13,987 nucleotides of DNA from 2-02-FULL-45-10 sp046590235 (GCA_046590235.1 JBKJTY010000008.1:1-13987), one strand, 5' to 3'; counted from the stretch's first letter, positions 1 to 7,042 are shown. Numbers and translations are program-made. The notes: generated by a model not told the origin, from the letters alone.

Positions 1-1344
1 TACCCCCGTATAAAGGGACCACCAAAAATGTTCAAATACCCCTGACACTACCATAACACTCACCAAAGAAAGACCGATTGGATTTCGTAACCAAATCGAA
101 CGTACAATAAAACTGCCGATCACGACAAGTACGGCGAAAAGCGGTATCCCCACTTCTACAAGCATGAGCAGGTAAACATTATGGACTGGTTGGATTGCAC
201 TTAGAGAGGTTGGACTGCCGAGAGACTGATACAACGCTAATGTATACTCCCCAGGACCAACACCCAACATAGGATGTGAGAAGAAAATACGCTTCGCCTC
301 GATATACTGTTTTGCCCTCTCACTAAGAGAGCGATTTTCTAGCCGACCTGTTGCTTCGAGGCGAGGAACAAAAAGTGGCTTGCATAAAAATACCAAAACA
401 GTGATCAGGAAAATATAAAGTACGGCTTGCGTAACGATCGGCTTTAAAGCTAGATGTTCGCGGAAAGCAGTGATTAATAAAATGATACCACCGACCAGCG
501 CCGCCAACCATGCGCCGCGTGAAAACGATAAGACAAGTCCGGCGAGAACGATTAATTGACCAAGCGTAAGCACCATTCTCCAAACGCTGTCATTCCCGCG
601 TAGGCCATGCCTACCGGCAGGCAGGCGGGAATCCAGGATACGACGTTGGATGTCCTGGATCCCCGTCTTCACGGGGATGACACTATAGAGTAGCAACCCT
701 GTAACCAATACTAGCGCCAAGTACGCACCAAGCATATTTGGCGAACCAAAACTTCCGTATGCTCGAAGCCATCGTTCTCCGCCAGTCTCCACCACGAAAT
801 CACCAATACGTCCTGCAGAATGTGCTGCCATGCCCAACCACTTATTCGCAATCACTTGCTGCGTCGCAAACTGCACTATCGCTAACACCCCTTGCCCTGC
901 ACCACCAAGCCAAAAGGCAGTGAACAGTTGCTTACCATCTATTTTGAGTTGCGTAATGCAATAATAGAAACAAGCTGCTTCTAGCGCATGAAAAAAATAA
1001 TAGTATGATAAGAATTGATGCGGACTACGCGCCAGAACTAATCCGAATAACACTGTGATAGCCAGAATAATGAACACTCGTTTCTTGCTGCCCGGCGTTG
1101 AAAGCGCTACTACTAGCGCATACCAGTTCTGTCGGTCACGAATGAGCAGGACGAAAAATAACAGAATAATCACCCAGAGCAAAAGTTCTGTGGCGTATAA
1201 ACTATAACTTACATATTCCCAGTACTGACCAGCGAGGGTTCCCATCTCCCAGATATATCTCGTTTGCCAAGGTAACAAAAATAAAAATCCGAGAACTAAC
1301 CAGTGTATTATTGAACTATGTTGTTTTAATGAGAGCATACACAT
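1..1344 (-). CDS. O-antigen ligase/polymerase family membrane protein, 3' end cut off by the window start
   Basis: The minus-strand frame stays open for 448 codons from ATG 1344 to base 1 with no stop, so the C-terminus is missing. The protein is strongly hydrophobic with many predicted membrane helices. It carries the Wzy_C/WaaL-type signatures SFSRGAWL (about residues 273-280), GVGPGEY (361-367) and HNVYLLMLVEVGIP (388-401). Known members transfer or polymerise undecaprenyl-linked glycans on the outer face of the membrane; the substrate here is unknown. Residues about 221-253 are encoded by a palindromic repeat element (588-682) inserted in frame in a loop between two membrane helices. Three in-frame ATGs (1350, 1344, 1338) compete as start. 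I chose 1344 because a GGGA lies 6 nt upstream, inside the flanking repeat. It lies 79 nt downstream of the nucleotidyltransferase gene. From similarity in length, only a few tens of residues should be missing. Confidence 0.85.
   Translation of the reverse strand, partial: MCMLSLKQHSSIIHWLVLGFLFLLPWQTRYIWEMGTLAGQYWEYVSYSLYATELLLWVIILLFFVLLIRDRQNWYALVVALSTPGSKKRVFIILAITVLFGLVLARSPHQFLSYYYFFHALEAACFYYCITQLKIDGKQLFTAFWLGGAGQGVLAIVQFATQQVIANKWLGMAAHSAGRIGDFVVETGGERWLRAYGSFGSPNMLGAYLALVLVTGLLLYSVIPVKTGIQDIQRRILDSRLPAGRHGLRGNDSVWRMVLTLGQLIVLAGLVLSFSRGAWLAALVGGIILLITAFREHLALKPIVTQAVLYIFLITVLVFLCKPLFVPRLEATGRLENRSLSERAKQYIEAKRIFFSHPMLGVGPGEYTLALYQSLGSPTSLSAIQPVHNVYLLMLVEVGIPLFAVLVVIGSFIVRSIWLRNPIGLSLVSVMVVSGVFEHFWWSLYTGV
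588..682. repeat. Composite palindromic repeat (two hairpin units) inside the O-antigen ligase gene
   Basis: Two hairpin units of the GTCATTCCCGCG family face each other: 588-638 and 653-682, joined by a 14-nt spacer. The first unit carries about 21 extra bases in its loop, including a nested small palindrome (taggc-cat-gccta). This extra is a multiple of three. The spacer and both flanking units closely match the element at 13508-13581. Read on the minus strand, the element encodes VIPVKTGIQ near its start and LDSRLPAGRHGLRGNDS near its end, with no stop codon, so the host gene stays open. Confidence 0.85.
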
Positions 1345-1419
1345 TGTCATTCCCGCGAAGGCGGGAATCCATTACTAAACTATGCTGGCACATGGATTCC
1401 CGCCTTCGCGGGAATGACA
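1345..1419. repeat. Perfect inverted pair of palindromic repeat units between two genes
   Basis: Arms 1345-1372 and 1392-1419 are 28-bp perfect reverse complements around a 19-nt spacer. Each arm is itself a hairpin: CCCGC, tetraloop GAAG (or CTTC), GCGGG. The element fills nearly the whole gap between the nucleotidyltransferase stop (1424) and the O-antigen ligase start. Its left arm contains the upstream candidate start codon (1350) and a GGGA that could act as a weak ribosome binding site for ATG 1344. It belongs to the same family as the units at 588-682, 11375-11404 and 13508-13581. Confidence 0.9.
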
Positions 1420-1423
1420 CATG

Positions 1424-2356
1424 CTAAATGGCACTTACCTTACTTTTCCAAGTCTCATAGTAAGCCAAACGAGCGTCGTGCTCATGCAATTTAATAACAC
1501 CTTCATCGATCACCACGCCATTGTCTTTCACACGCATTTTTTCTTTCACAGAAAATGGTAATTTAATTTTCTGGATTTCTTTAGCTTGTCCTTCTACCAT
1601 GTTCCCATATAATCCACGCCATGATTTTTCAAAGAAACGTTTAAATAGTCTGCCGAATTTCCCTAGTTTCATTTCTGAAGGTAAACTTGTCTTTTTTCTG
1701 TTTGGCAATAATCCATCTGTCCATGTATTAGCTTGCAATACTTTTTCATACCAATTTTCGGGATCATACACTGGCACCATCTGATGCAGCCAGTAAGCGA
1801 AATGGATATCTTCTTGTATGGCACGCAAAGGCGCCAAATTTATGTGATCGGTATCAACAAAAAAAGATAAGCACATACGATTGGCTTCATGGTTACCGGA
1901 CGTGCGCAGGCGAAATATTTTTAAAATAATAGTACAAAATAAGCGTACAATCCAAATACGATTCTTTTCTGCGATAATAAAAAGATCGATGTCGCTTTCA
2001 GGTTTTGCCACTTCCCGGCCAACCGAATTACAAACTATAACCGCTTTGAGGAATGGTACGGCTTTAATGTATTTACCGGCTTTTTTAGCCCGTATATATT
2101 TTTGGTCACTATACGCCACGGCCATCCGACGCTTTTCAACAATCTCTTCGCGTCCCGGTAAATAGTATAACCCCCATTTGTTTTCTAATTTCTTCTCTTG
2201 CAGTAAAGCTTGTAAGGTTTGGCGAACTTCGTCAAAACTCCCCTTTTTATTCCAGAGATACCGAAAAGCTTCCTCTTCGGTTAGAGGGAAATCTGAGCAA
2301 TCGAAATAGGTGAACGTTTTGAGCAATGCATCGTATAACATGCCCATAGCATACAC
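1424..2356 (-). CDS. Nucleotidyltransferase-fold protein with N-terminal helical/winged-helix-like region
   Basis: Encodes up to 310 residues. Residues about 110-128 read NSVGREVAKPESDIDLFII, the form of the polymerase-beta/MNT nucleotidyltransferase signature (small residues, then SDxDL). D122 and D124 are the likely metal ligands. The first 75 residues look like a small helical domain, and the C-terminal 130 residues are basic and unassigned. Family members add nucleotides to proteins, RNA or small molecules; the substrate here cannot be inferred. Frame opening at GTG 2356 directly abuts the U-tract of the terminator at 2362-2386, so ATG 2347 or ATG 2341 may be the real start. The downstream neighbour is the O-antigen ligase gene, separated by a repeat pair; a functional link is not shown. 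Confidence 0.7.
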   Translation of the reverse strand: MYAMGMLYDALLKTFTYFDCSDFPLTEEEAFRYLWNKKGSFDEVRQTLQALLQEKKLENKWGLYYLPGREEIVEKRRMAVAYSDQKYIRAKKAGKYIKAVPFLKAVIVCNSVGREVAKPESDIDLFIIAEKNRIWIVRLFCTIILKIFRLRTSGNHEANRMCLSFFVDTDHINLAPLRAIQEDIHFAYWLHQMVPVYDPENWYEKVLQANTWTDGLLPNRKKTSLPSEMKLGKFGRLFKRFFEKSWRGLYGNMVEGQAKEIQKIKLPFSVKEKMRVKDNGVVIDEGVIKLHEHDARLAYYETWKSKVSAI

Positions 2357-2361
2357 GAAAA

Positions 2362-2386
2362 AAAAAGCCCCGCAAAGGGGCTTTTT
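2362..2386 (-). terminator. Intrinsic terminator after the nusA-yidC-PRC unit
   Basis: A perfect 10-bp stem (2362-2371 with 2377-2386; GGGGC core, loop gcaaa) is followed on the minus strand by a run of about ten T residues ending at 2358. It lies just 3' of the PRC-barrel stop (2398). The A/T flanks on both sides would also let it work in the plus direction. The next gene starts within 6-20 nt of its U-tract. Confidence 0.9.
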
Positions 2387-2397
2387 GATACTACCTT

Positions 2398-2682
2398 TTA
2401 AATTGCCGGGTCAGGATCAGGAAGAACTTCTTTTACCCGTGTTTCGCCAGTATCCTTAATTATCGAATCTGCGACAACTATCTTTTCAGCACTAACACTT
2501 ATGATCTGCATAGGCGTTACTAGGAATGTTTCCTTGGTAAGACCAGTGATACCGTGCGTAACGATATATTTATGAATGGAATGCAGCTCGTAATCGATTT
2601 CCAAATCATGAATAGTGCCGAGCTTGTGGCCTGATTCAGTGTAAACAGGTAAACGGCTTAGTTGTGTCCATGGGATAAACAT
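2398..2682 (-). CDS. PRC-barrel domain protein
   Basis: A 94-residue protein when started at ATG 2682. It begins MFIPWTQLSRLPVYTESGHK and continues LGTIHDLEID, the usual opening of a PRC-barrel (a beta-barrel fold shared by the photosynthetic reaction centre H subunit and RimM). Function in such stand-alone proteins is mostly unknown; protein or RNA binding is the usual guess. The frame also runs upstream to ATG 2697 and to a TTG at 2733 that would overlap yidC by 23 nt. I prefer 2682 because the family fold starts there and it avoids the overlap. It follows yidC by 28 nt and is the last gene before a strong terminator, so it is probably cotranscribed with nusA and yidC. Confidence 0.75.
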   Translation of the reverse strand: MFIPWTQLSRLPVYTESGHKLGTIHDLEIDYELHSIHKYIVTHGITGLTKETFLVTPMQIISVSAEKIVVADSIIKDTGETRVKEVLPDPDPAI

Positions 2683-2710
2683 ATAGTTCAAGCCCATTAG
2701 CGGGCGTAAA

Positions 2711-3469
2711 CTATTTGACGATGGTGCCTTCAATAACCTTTCTTAGTTCTACTGGTTTTTCATTGCGATTCATCCAATGTTGCTGAGCTACCATAGCCAT
2801 AGTGCTCAAGAACCAATAAAGTGTTAAGCCAGCTGGGAAGCTGAAACCGATAATTGCGGTAAGCGCGGGCATGAAATAAAGCATTTGCTTGTTCATGATA
2901 GCAGTCATAGACTCATCTTTTGCGCCTGGACCCGCTTCTTTTGGTGGCATTTTACGAGTTAGGCTCTTTGCTTGCAAATACTGCGATCCACCGGCCAAGA
3001 GGGCGAGGATAACATTTGGTTTTGCTAGATCAAAGAAGCCAAGGGTAATAGTGTTGAGTTTTCCTGGATCATGGACAAAGGAATAGAGATATCCAGTCAA
3101 ATTAGCGCCGGATACAGCGTCACGCAAGACGTAGAACAAGGCAATCAAGATCGGCAACTGGACCAAAATCGGCAAACAAGAAGCCAGCGGGTTAACCTTG
3201 TGTGTTTTGTACAATTCCATGGTTGCTTGCGCCTGCATTTGTTTGTCAGTAGCGTATTTTTTCTTGATTTCTTCCAACTTTGGTTGCATTTCCTGCATTG
3301 AGCGCTGTGCTTTGATAGATGCTGCAGTAAGTGGGTATAAAACCAAACGAAGGATAACGGTCAAAAGCAAAATGACTAAACCGAAATCATGTCCTGGAAC
3401 GAAATTGTAGATACCAACAAAAACATTGAGGATTGGTTGATAGAGAATGGCGTTGAAAATTGAAGACAT
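2711..3469 (-). CDS. yidC: YidC/Oxa1-family membrane protein insertase
   Basis: A 252-residue protein with the short Gram-positive/mitochondrial Oxa1-type architecture: no large periplasmic domain. First conserved helix about 30-48 carries the hydrophilic-groove arginine (R41, in ILRLVLYPLT). A charged cytoplasmic helical hairpin follows (about 51-93), then helices near 97-117 (SCLPILVQLPILIALFYVL), 152-166 and 196-230 (ending FPAGLTLYWFLSTMAMVAQQ). YidC inserts and folds membrane proteins, alone or with SecYEG. It starts 23 nt after the nusA stop without a visible Shine-Dalgarno. Context is unusual: in many bacteria yidC sits with rnpA and rpmH, here it follows nusA. Confidence 0.95.
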   Translation of the reverse strand: MSSIFNAILYQPILNVFVGIYNFVPGHDFGLVILLLTVILRLVLYPLTAASIKAQRSMQEMQPKLEEIKKKYATDKQMQAQATMELYKTHKVNPLASCLPILVQLPILIALFYVLRDAVSGANLTGYLYSFVHDPGKLNTITLGFFDLAKPNVILALLAGGSQYLQAKSLTRKMPPKEAGPGAKDESMTAIMNKQMLYFMPALTAIIGFSFPAGLTLYWFLSTMAMVAQQHWMNRNEKPVELRKVIEGTIVK

Positions 3470-3492
3470 AGTAAGACAAGCATTAATAATTA

Positions 3493-4710
3493 TTATTCTT
3501 CACTTTCAGCACTTGCCTCAGCAGCCGGAGCTTCTTCGGAAAGATCAGAAACATTTTCTTCTGGTTTTACTTCTGCTTCAAGCTGGATAACATTGATCTT
3601 CCAACCAGTTAGATCAGAAGCCAAGCGTACATTTTGTCCACTGCGGCCAATTGCAATTGAAAATTGTTCTGCAGGAACTTTAACGTTAGCTGTTTTATCA
3701 GTTTCACTGAGTTCAACACTGCTGATTTTTGCTGGAGATAAAGCGTGAGTGATGTATTGTTCAGCATTTTCACTGTACTGGATAACATCGATCTTTTCAC
3801 CATTTAATTCTTCGATAATGGTGTTGATGCGACTACCACGCTGACCGATACAAGAACCGATTGGGTCGATAGCTTGGTCTGCAGTTGAAACAGCAACTTT
3901 AGAGCGGAAACCAGCATCGCGAGCGATACCTTTAATTTCAATAACACCGTCTGCTACTTCTGGAATTTCTTGCTTGAACACTTCTTTCACCATGCCAGTT
4001 GCGGAACGGGACAAAATAATTTCTGGACCACGGACAGTCATTTCAACGCGAGCAACATAAAATTTCAAGCGACTACCTGGGCGGTAGTGTTCATTGTGCA
4101 CCATTTGGTCAGCTGGCATAACACCAGTAATTTTACCGAGGTCCACTAACACTTTGCGGCTTTCAACACGCTGTACAGTACCAACGATTGTTTGGCCTTC
4201 CTGGCTTTTGAAGTCACCGAACACCATTGTTCGTTCTGCTTCACGGATTTTTTGAATGATAACTTGTTTTGCAGTCATTGCAGCCATACGACCGAAATCA
4301 TGCGTAATTTCTAAAGGAAGTTCAAGGACATCACCAAGCTTAGCACCTTTTTGTGCTGCCTTAGCTTCAGTAAGCATCATTTCAGTTTTTGGGTTGAAAC
4401 GTGGTAAGTCGGTTGTTTCTTCGTCAGTCAATTCACGGCCTGCTTCGCGAGCTTTTTCGCGGCGAGCTGCCAATTCTTCCTGTGCCTTTTCTAACACTTC
4501 CGCATCAATATCTTCAACGACAGTCTTGATATCCCAAGCTTTCATGTCGCCGGTATCTGGGTTGAATTTAACCTTGATGTTTTGCTGTTTGTTACCAAAA
4601 TCCTTACGATATGCAGCAGCGAGAGCGGCTTCGATCGTTTCCATAACTGCTTCATACGACAAGTTCTTTTCGTCGCAAAGCGCTTGAATTGCTTTTGTAA
4701 TTTCGGACAT
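3493..4710 (-). CDS. nusA: Transcription termination/antitermination factor NusA
   Basis: A 405-residue protein that binds RNA polymerase and nascent RNA and modulates pausing, termination and antitermination. Domains in order: N-terminal polymerase-binding domain (about 1-165, with a charged stretch at 75-105), S1 domain (about 172-236, beginning IVGTVQRVESRKVLVDLG), and two KH domains with GSCIGQRGSRI (285-295) and AIGRSGQNVRLA (353-364). An acidic Ala/Glu-rich tail follows (about 378-405). There are no C-terminal AR repeats, as is normal outside Proteobacteria. No ribosome binding site is visible. It is the first gene of a nusA-yidC-PRC unit with its own promoter and a hairpin in the leader. 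The rimP and infB neighbours common elsewhere are absent. Confidence 0.97.
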   Translation of the reverse strand: MSEITKAIQALCDEKNLSYEAVMETIEAALAAAYRKDFGNKQQNIKVKFNPDTGDMKAWDIKTVVEDIDAEVLEKAQEELAARREKAREAGRELTDEETTDLPRFNPKTEMMLTEAKAAQKGAKLGDVLELPLEITHDFGRMAAMTAKQVIIQKIREAERTMVFGDFKSQEGQTIVGTVQRVESRKVLVDLGKITGVMPADQMVHNEHYRPGSRLKFYVARVEMTVRGPEIILSRSATGMVKEVFKQEIPEVADGVIEIKGIARDAGFRSKVAVSTADQAIDPIGSCIGQRGSRINTIIEELNGEKIDVIQYSENAEQYITHALSPAKISSVELSETDKTANVKVPAEQFSIAIGRSGQNVRLASDLTGWKINVIQLEAEVKPEENVSDLSEEAPAAEASAESEE

Positions 4711-4745
4711 ACTTTTTAGTAAAAAATGATAATTTTGATAAAAAA

Positions 4746-4773
4746 AAGAGCGACTTTCTTTAAAAGCGCTCTT
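4746..4773 (-). terminator. Terminator-like hairpin in the nusA leader
   Basis: On the minus strand a 7-bp stem AAGAGCG/CGCTCTT (4767-4773 with 4746-4752) encloses a 14-nt loop. With the two stem-terminal Ts it is followed by a T run down to 4741. It lies just downstream of the predicted nusA transcription start, so it can both end transcripts coming from the L,D-transpeptidase and attenuate transcripts from the nusA promoter. The stem is short and the loop long for a strong terminator. Confidence 0.7.
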
Positions 4774-4782
4774 ATTGTCAAT

Positions 4783-4811
4783 AGTATAGCAAACAGCCCT
4801 TAACGTGTCAA
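4783..4811 (-). promoter_or_regulatory. Sigma-70-like promoter for nusA
   Basis: On the minus strand: TTGACA (4806-4811), 17-bp spacer, TATACT (4783-4788). This is a perfect -35 and a 5/6 match to the -10 at optimal spacing. The -35 starts 2 nt after the stop codon of the L,D-transpeptidase. The predicted start of transcription is near 4776, immediately before the hairpin at 4746-4773. A second TTGACA (4776-4781) has no good -10 at the right distance. Confidence 0.75.
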
Positions 4812-4813
4812 TC

Positions 4814-5581
4814 TTAGGTCTTTTTCAGTGGTTTTGTAGGTGTTTTACCACTAATCTTAACCTTGTCACCGACATCCATAAACTTATACAGTTTTTCAAC
4901 ATCCTTGTAGGCAATATTAACACAACCATGGCTCATCGGACGGATACCAAATTGGTTATGCCAATAGGCACCGTGTAAATAGTAACTTTTCTTAAATTCT
5001 AAATTCCATTTTGTGTTTGGCAGGTCGTAGTCCGCACCTCGATAATGCACAACCGGTACTTTGCGTAAAATGGAGAATTCCCCCACTGGAGTTGGCGTTG
5101 ATAATTTACCGCTGGATATTGCCATACTGCCAACTTTTACATCATTCAGATAATAGGTTGCTTGCTGAGTTGTAAGATCAACTTCAGCACGGCGCGGCAT
5201 ACTTCGGTCACGCCCGCCTTTAAGCGGATTAAAACCATTTTCCACTTCAGCACCATCCGTATACTCATCACCATCAGTATCTTTGCTTGTTAAATCAGTG
5301 CGAAGTTGTATTTCAAGAAAATCACTTAGGCCATCTTTATCGGTATCAATATCAGATAATTTTACACGATCCTTAACAAGTGGTGAGTAGCCGTGTACGA
5401 TTTCACTTCCATCAGGAAAGCCATCCGCATCAGTATCATGATAATTCGGATCAGTATGATAGAGACTTACTTCATCAACATCATATAAACCATCACTATC
5501 CGTATCGATTTCCGCAGCGTGAACAACCGGAGCACTTGCGAGCACCAATACACCAACGATAATTCCAAAGTATTTAGTCAT
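4814..5581 (-). CDS. Secreted L,D-transpeptidase (YkuD) with thrombospondin type 3-like calcium repeats
   Basis: A 255-residue exported protein with a signal peptide at about 1-23 (hydrophobic core GIIVGVLVLASAPVV, then HAA). Four DxDxDG-type repeats follow, starting at D26, D49, D79 and D101 (for example DTDSDGLYDVDE). They resemble thrombospondin type 3/EF-hand-like calcium sites. The C-terminal half is a YkuD domain with HGAYWHN (H203) and the catalytic motif SHGCVN (H218, C220). Such enzymes make 3-3 cross-links in peptidoglycan or attach proteins to it; the calcium repeats probably act as a rigid or calcium-dependent spacer or anchor. It begins 1 nt after the upstream metallo-hydrolase gene and appears to be the last gene of the leuS-headed run. 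Confidence 0.92.
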   Translation of the reverse strand: MTKYFGIIVGVLVLASAPVVHAAEIDTDSDGLYDVDEVSLYHTDPNYHDTDADGFPDGSEIVHGYSPLVKDRVKLSDIDTDKDGLSDFLEIQLRTDLTSKDTDGDEYTDGAEVENGFNPLKGGRDRSMPRRAEVDLTTQQATYYLNDVKVGSMAISSGKLSTPTPVGEFSILRKVPVVHYRGADYDLPNTKWNLEFKKSYYLHGAYWHNQFGIRPMSHGCVNIAYKDVEKLYKFMDVGDKVKISGKTPTKPLKKT

Positions 5582-5582
5582 A

Positions 5583-6434
5583 TTATTGCATCAGTATAGC
5601 ACCCAATTGGTCGGTGCGTAAGACCTTGGTTCCTAATCTTTCTAACCGCCTAACAACTCTGAGCGAAGGATGGTGATAGCGGTTATTTCTACCGGCTGAG
5701 ATAATGGCCGTTTGAGGGTTCACCAACCTTACAAAAACGTCACTGCTCGAGCCTGGCGAACCATGATGTCCAACTTTGAGCACGTCCGCTTTTAAGGTCG
5801 GACACGCCTCCTTGTTCCTACAGTATTCTTTAATAACCGCCTCCTCAAGTGGTTTTTCCATATCACCAGTAAACATATACTGTTTGTTATTGTGAGTTAA
5901 TTTAAACACAATAGAATAATTGTTGTTATCACCTGTCTTTACATCTAAAATGAACTTTGGGTCTGGCGAGATAAATTGCAGTGTATCACTAGCAATCGTC
6001 CACATAGTTGGACTAGTGATCGTTACCATATTTGCCTTTTCTGCCTGCAAAACAGCTTCCCAGGCCTCCCAATATGTATCGTGCGGCTTAGTTCTACCGT
6101 TGTCAATAACCTGTTTTACCTCGTAGTTTTTAAGCACATCAACGCACCCGCCGTAATGATCGAGGTCTGGATGCGTGATTAAAAGATAATCAATGCTCCG
6201 AATATAAAACGGCAACACTTTTCCGAGCTCGCTTAATACTTTTTTGTTTGCACCACAATCAACAAGCATCGTTTGTCCGTTTTCAAATTGAATAAGTGAA
6301 CTATCACCTTGTCCAATATCTAAAAACCACACATGGAACGTGTGGCGTTGTTTTTCTTGGTGCCAATAGTACACTGCGCCAACAATCAAAAATAGCACAG
6401 CGACTATGCTGATGATGTATCCCCTCCTTGGCAT
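5583..6434 (-). CDS. Membrane-anchored ComEC-type metallo-beta-lactamase domain protein
   Basis: A 283-residue protein with one N-terminal membrane helix (about 7-24) and an MBL-fold domain of the ComEC/Rec2 C-terminal type. It opens FLDIGQGDSSLI (37-48), then carries THPDLDHYGG (H88, D90, D92, H93), FTGDM, and KVGHHGSPGSSS, and ends with the HHPS and RTDQLGAI segments typical of ComEC. In competence systems this domain is thought to act on the incoming or degraded DNA strand next to the channel. Here it is a separate gene. The ComEC membrane part is encoded two genes upstream (6957-8516), with a methyltransferase gene between them. It follows the methyltransferase stop by 2 nt. An independent secreted hydrolase role cannot be excluded. 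Confidence 0.88.
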   Translation of the reverse strand: MPRRGYIISIVAVLFLIVGAVYYWHQEKQRHTFHVWFLDIGQGDSSLIQFENGQTMLVDCGANKKVLSELGKVLPFYIRSIDYLLITHPDLDHYGGCVDVLKNYEVKQVIDNGRTKPHDTYWEAWEAVLQAEKANMVTITSPTMWTIASDTLQFISPDPKFILDVKTGDNNNYSIVFKLTHNNKQYMFTGDMEKPLEEAVIKEYCRNKEACPTLKADVLKVGHHGSPGSSSDVFVRLVNPQTAIISAGRNNRYHHPSLRVVRRLERLGTKVLRTDQLGAILMQ

Positions 6435-6436
6435 AT

Positions 6437-7042
6437 TTATTTTTGAGCGACTATGATCTGGTTAATCCAAACACCTTTTTCTTTGATAAGCAGATCTTCT
6501 TTAATTGAGAAAGCGAGCGCTTCCAAATCTTCTCGAACTTGTTCTGGACGATGATAGAATGAATCAATCACGATTCCACCTTCTTCAGTTGGGATGATCG
6601 GAGGGTCTTTTTGGTTAACATTGGTGACAATTAACTTACCCCCATCTTTGAGAACGCGATAGGCTTCATCAAAAAATCTTTTTGGACTTCTCAAATGCAC
6701 AATTAAAAACGCAGCCACAACTATATCAAATTCGTTATCAGAGAAATCTAAAGCCTCAGCATCTCTGACCACAGTTGCCACTTTATTACTTTTGCGTTTT
6801 AAGACTTCGAGCATGTTTTCTGACACATCCGTTGCCGTGACCAAAGCACCCATATTTGCCATTTGCACCGCTAAACGACCGGTACCAGCACCAACATCGA
6901 GTATTTTCTTACCCTTTATATCGCCGAGGAGCGGTATGAGCCGATTTTGCTCAAAGCTATTGAGATACGCCTGTTTGTCGTCGTATCGTTTCGCGGCCAG
7001 GTTGTAGCCTTTGATTGAGTTGTAAACTTTGATTTTTGCCAT
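6437..7042 (-). CDS. Class I SAM-dependent methyltransferase
   Basis: A 201-residue protein when started at ATG 7042 (MAKIKVYNSIKGYNLAAKRY). Motif I ILDVGAGTGRLA lies at about 47-58, the acidic residue of motif II is in TATDVSENML (D72), and a motif IV-like segment reads FDIVVAAFLIVHL, followed by a post-motif helix and RVLKDGGKLIVTNV. This is the Methyltransf_11/UbiE-like layout. The substrate is unknown. The frame is open up to 7147 but that extra part only overlaps comEC and looks unlike the family. Even the preferred start overlaps the comEC 3' end by 86 nt. It sits between the two halves of a split ComEC. Confidence 0.88.
   Translation of the reverse strand: MAKIKVYNSIKGYNLAAKRYDDKQAYLNSFEQNRLIPLLGDIKGKKILDVGAGTGRLAVQMANMGALVTATDVSENMLEVLKRKSNKVATVVRDAEALDFSDNEFDIVVAAFLIVHLRSPKRFFDEAYRVLKDGGKLIVTNVNQKDPPIIPTEEGGIVIDSFYHRPEQVREDLEALAFSIKEDLLIKEKGVWINQIIVAQK

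Noticed and set aside
323..583. Minus-strand open frame of 86 codons
   Set aside because: It lies inside the O-antigen ligase frame in another phase, and its protein is Arg/Ser/Cys-rich with no family resemblance.
738..923. Plus-strand open frame of 61 codons
   Set aside because: Antisense to the O-antigen ligase gene, without ribosome binding site or recognisable product.
588..1419. CRISPR-like array from the repeated GTCATTCCCGCG units
   Set aside because: The units are inverted and self-palindromic, spacing is irregular, two insertions are inside genes, and there are no regular spacers or cas genes.
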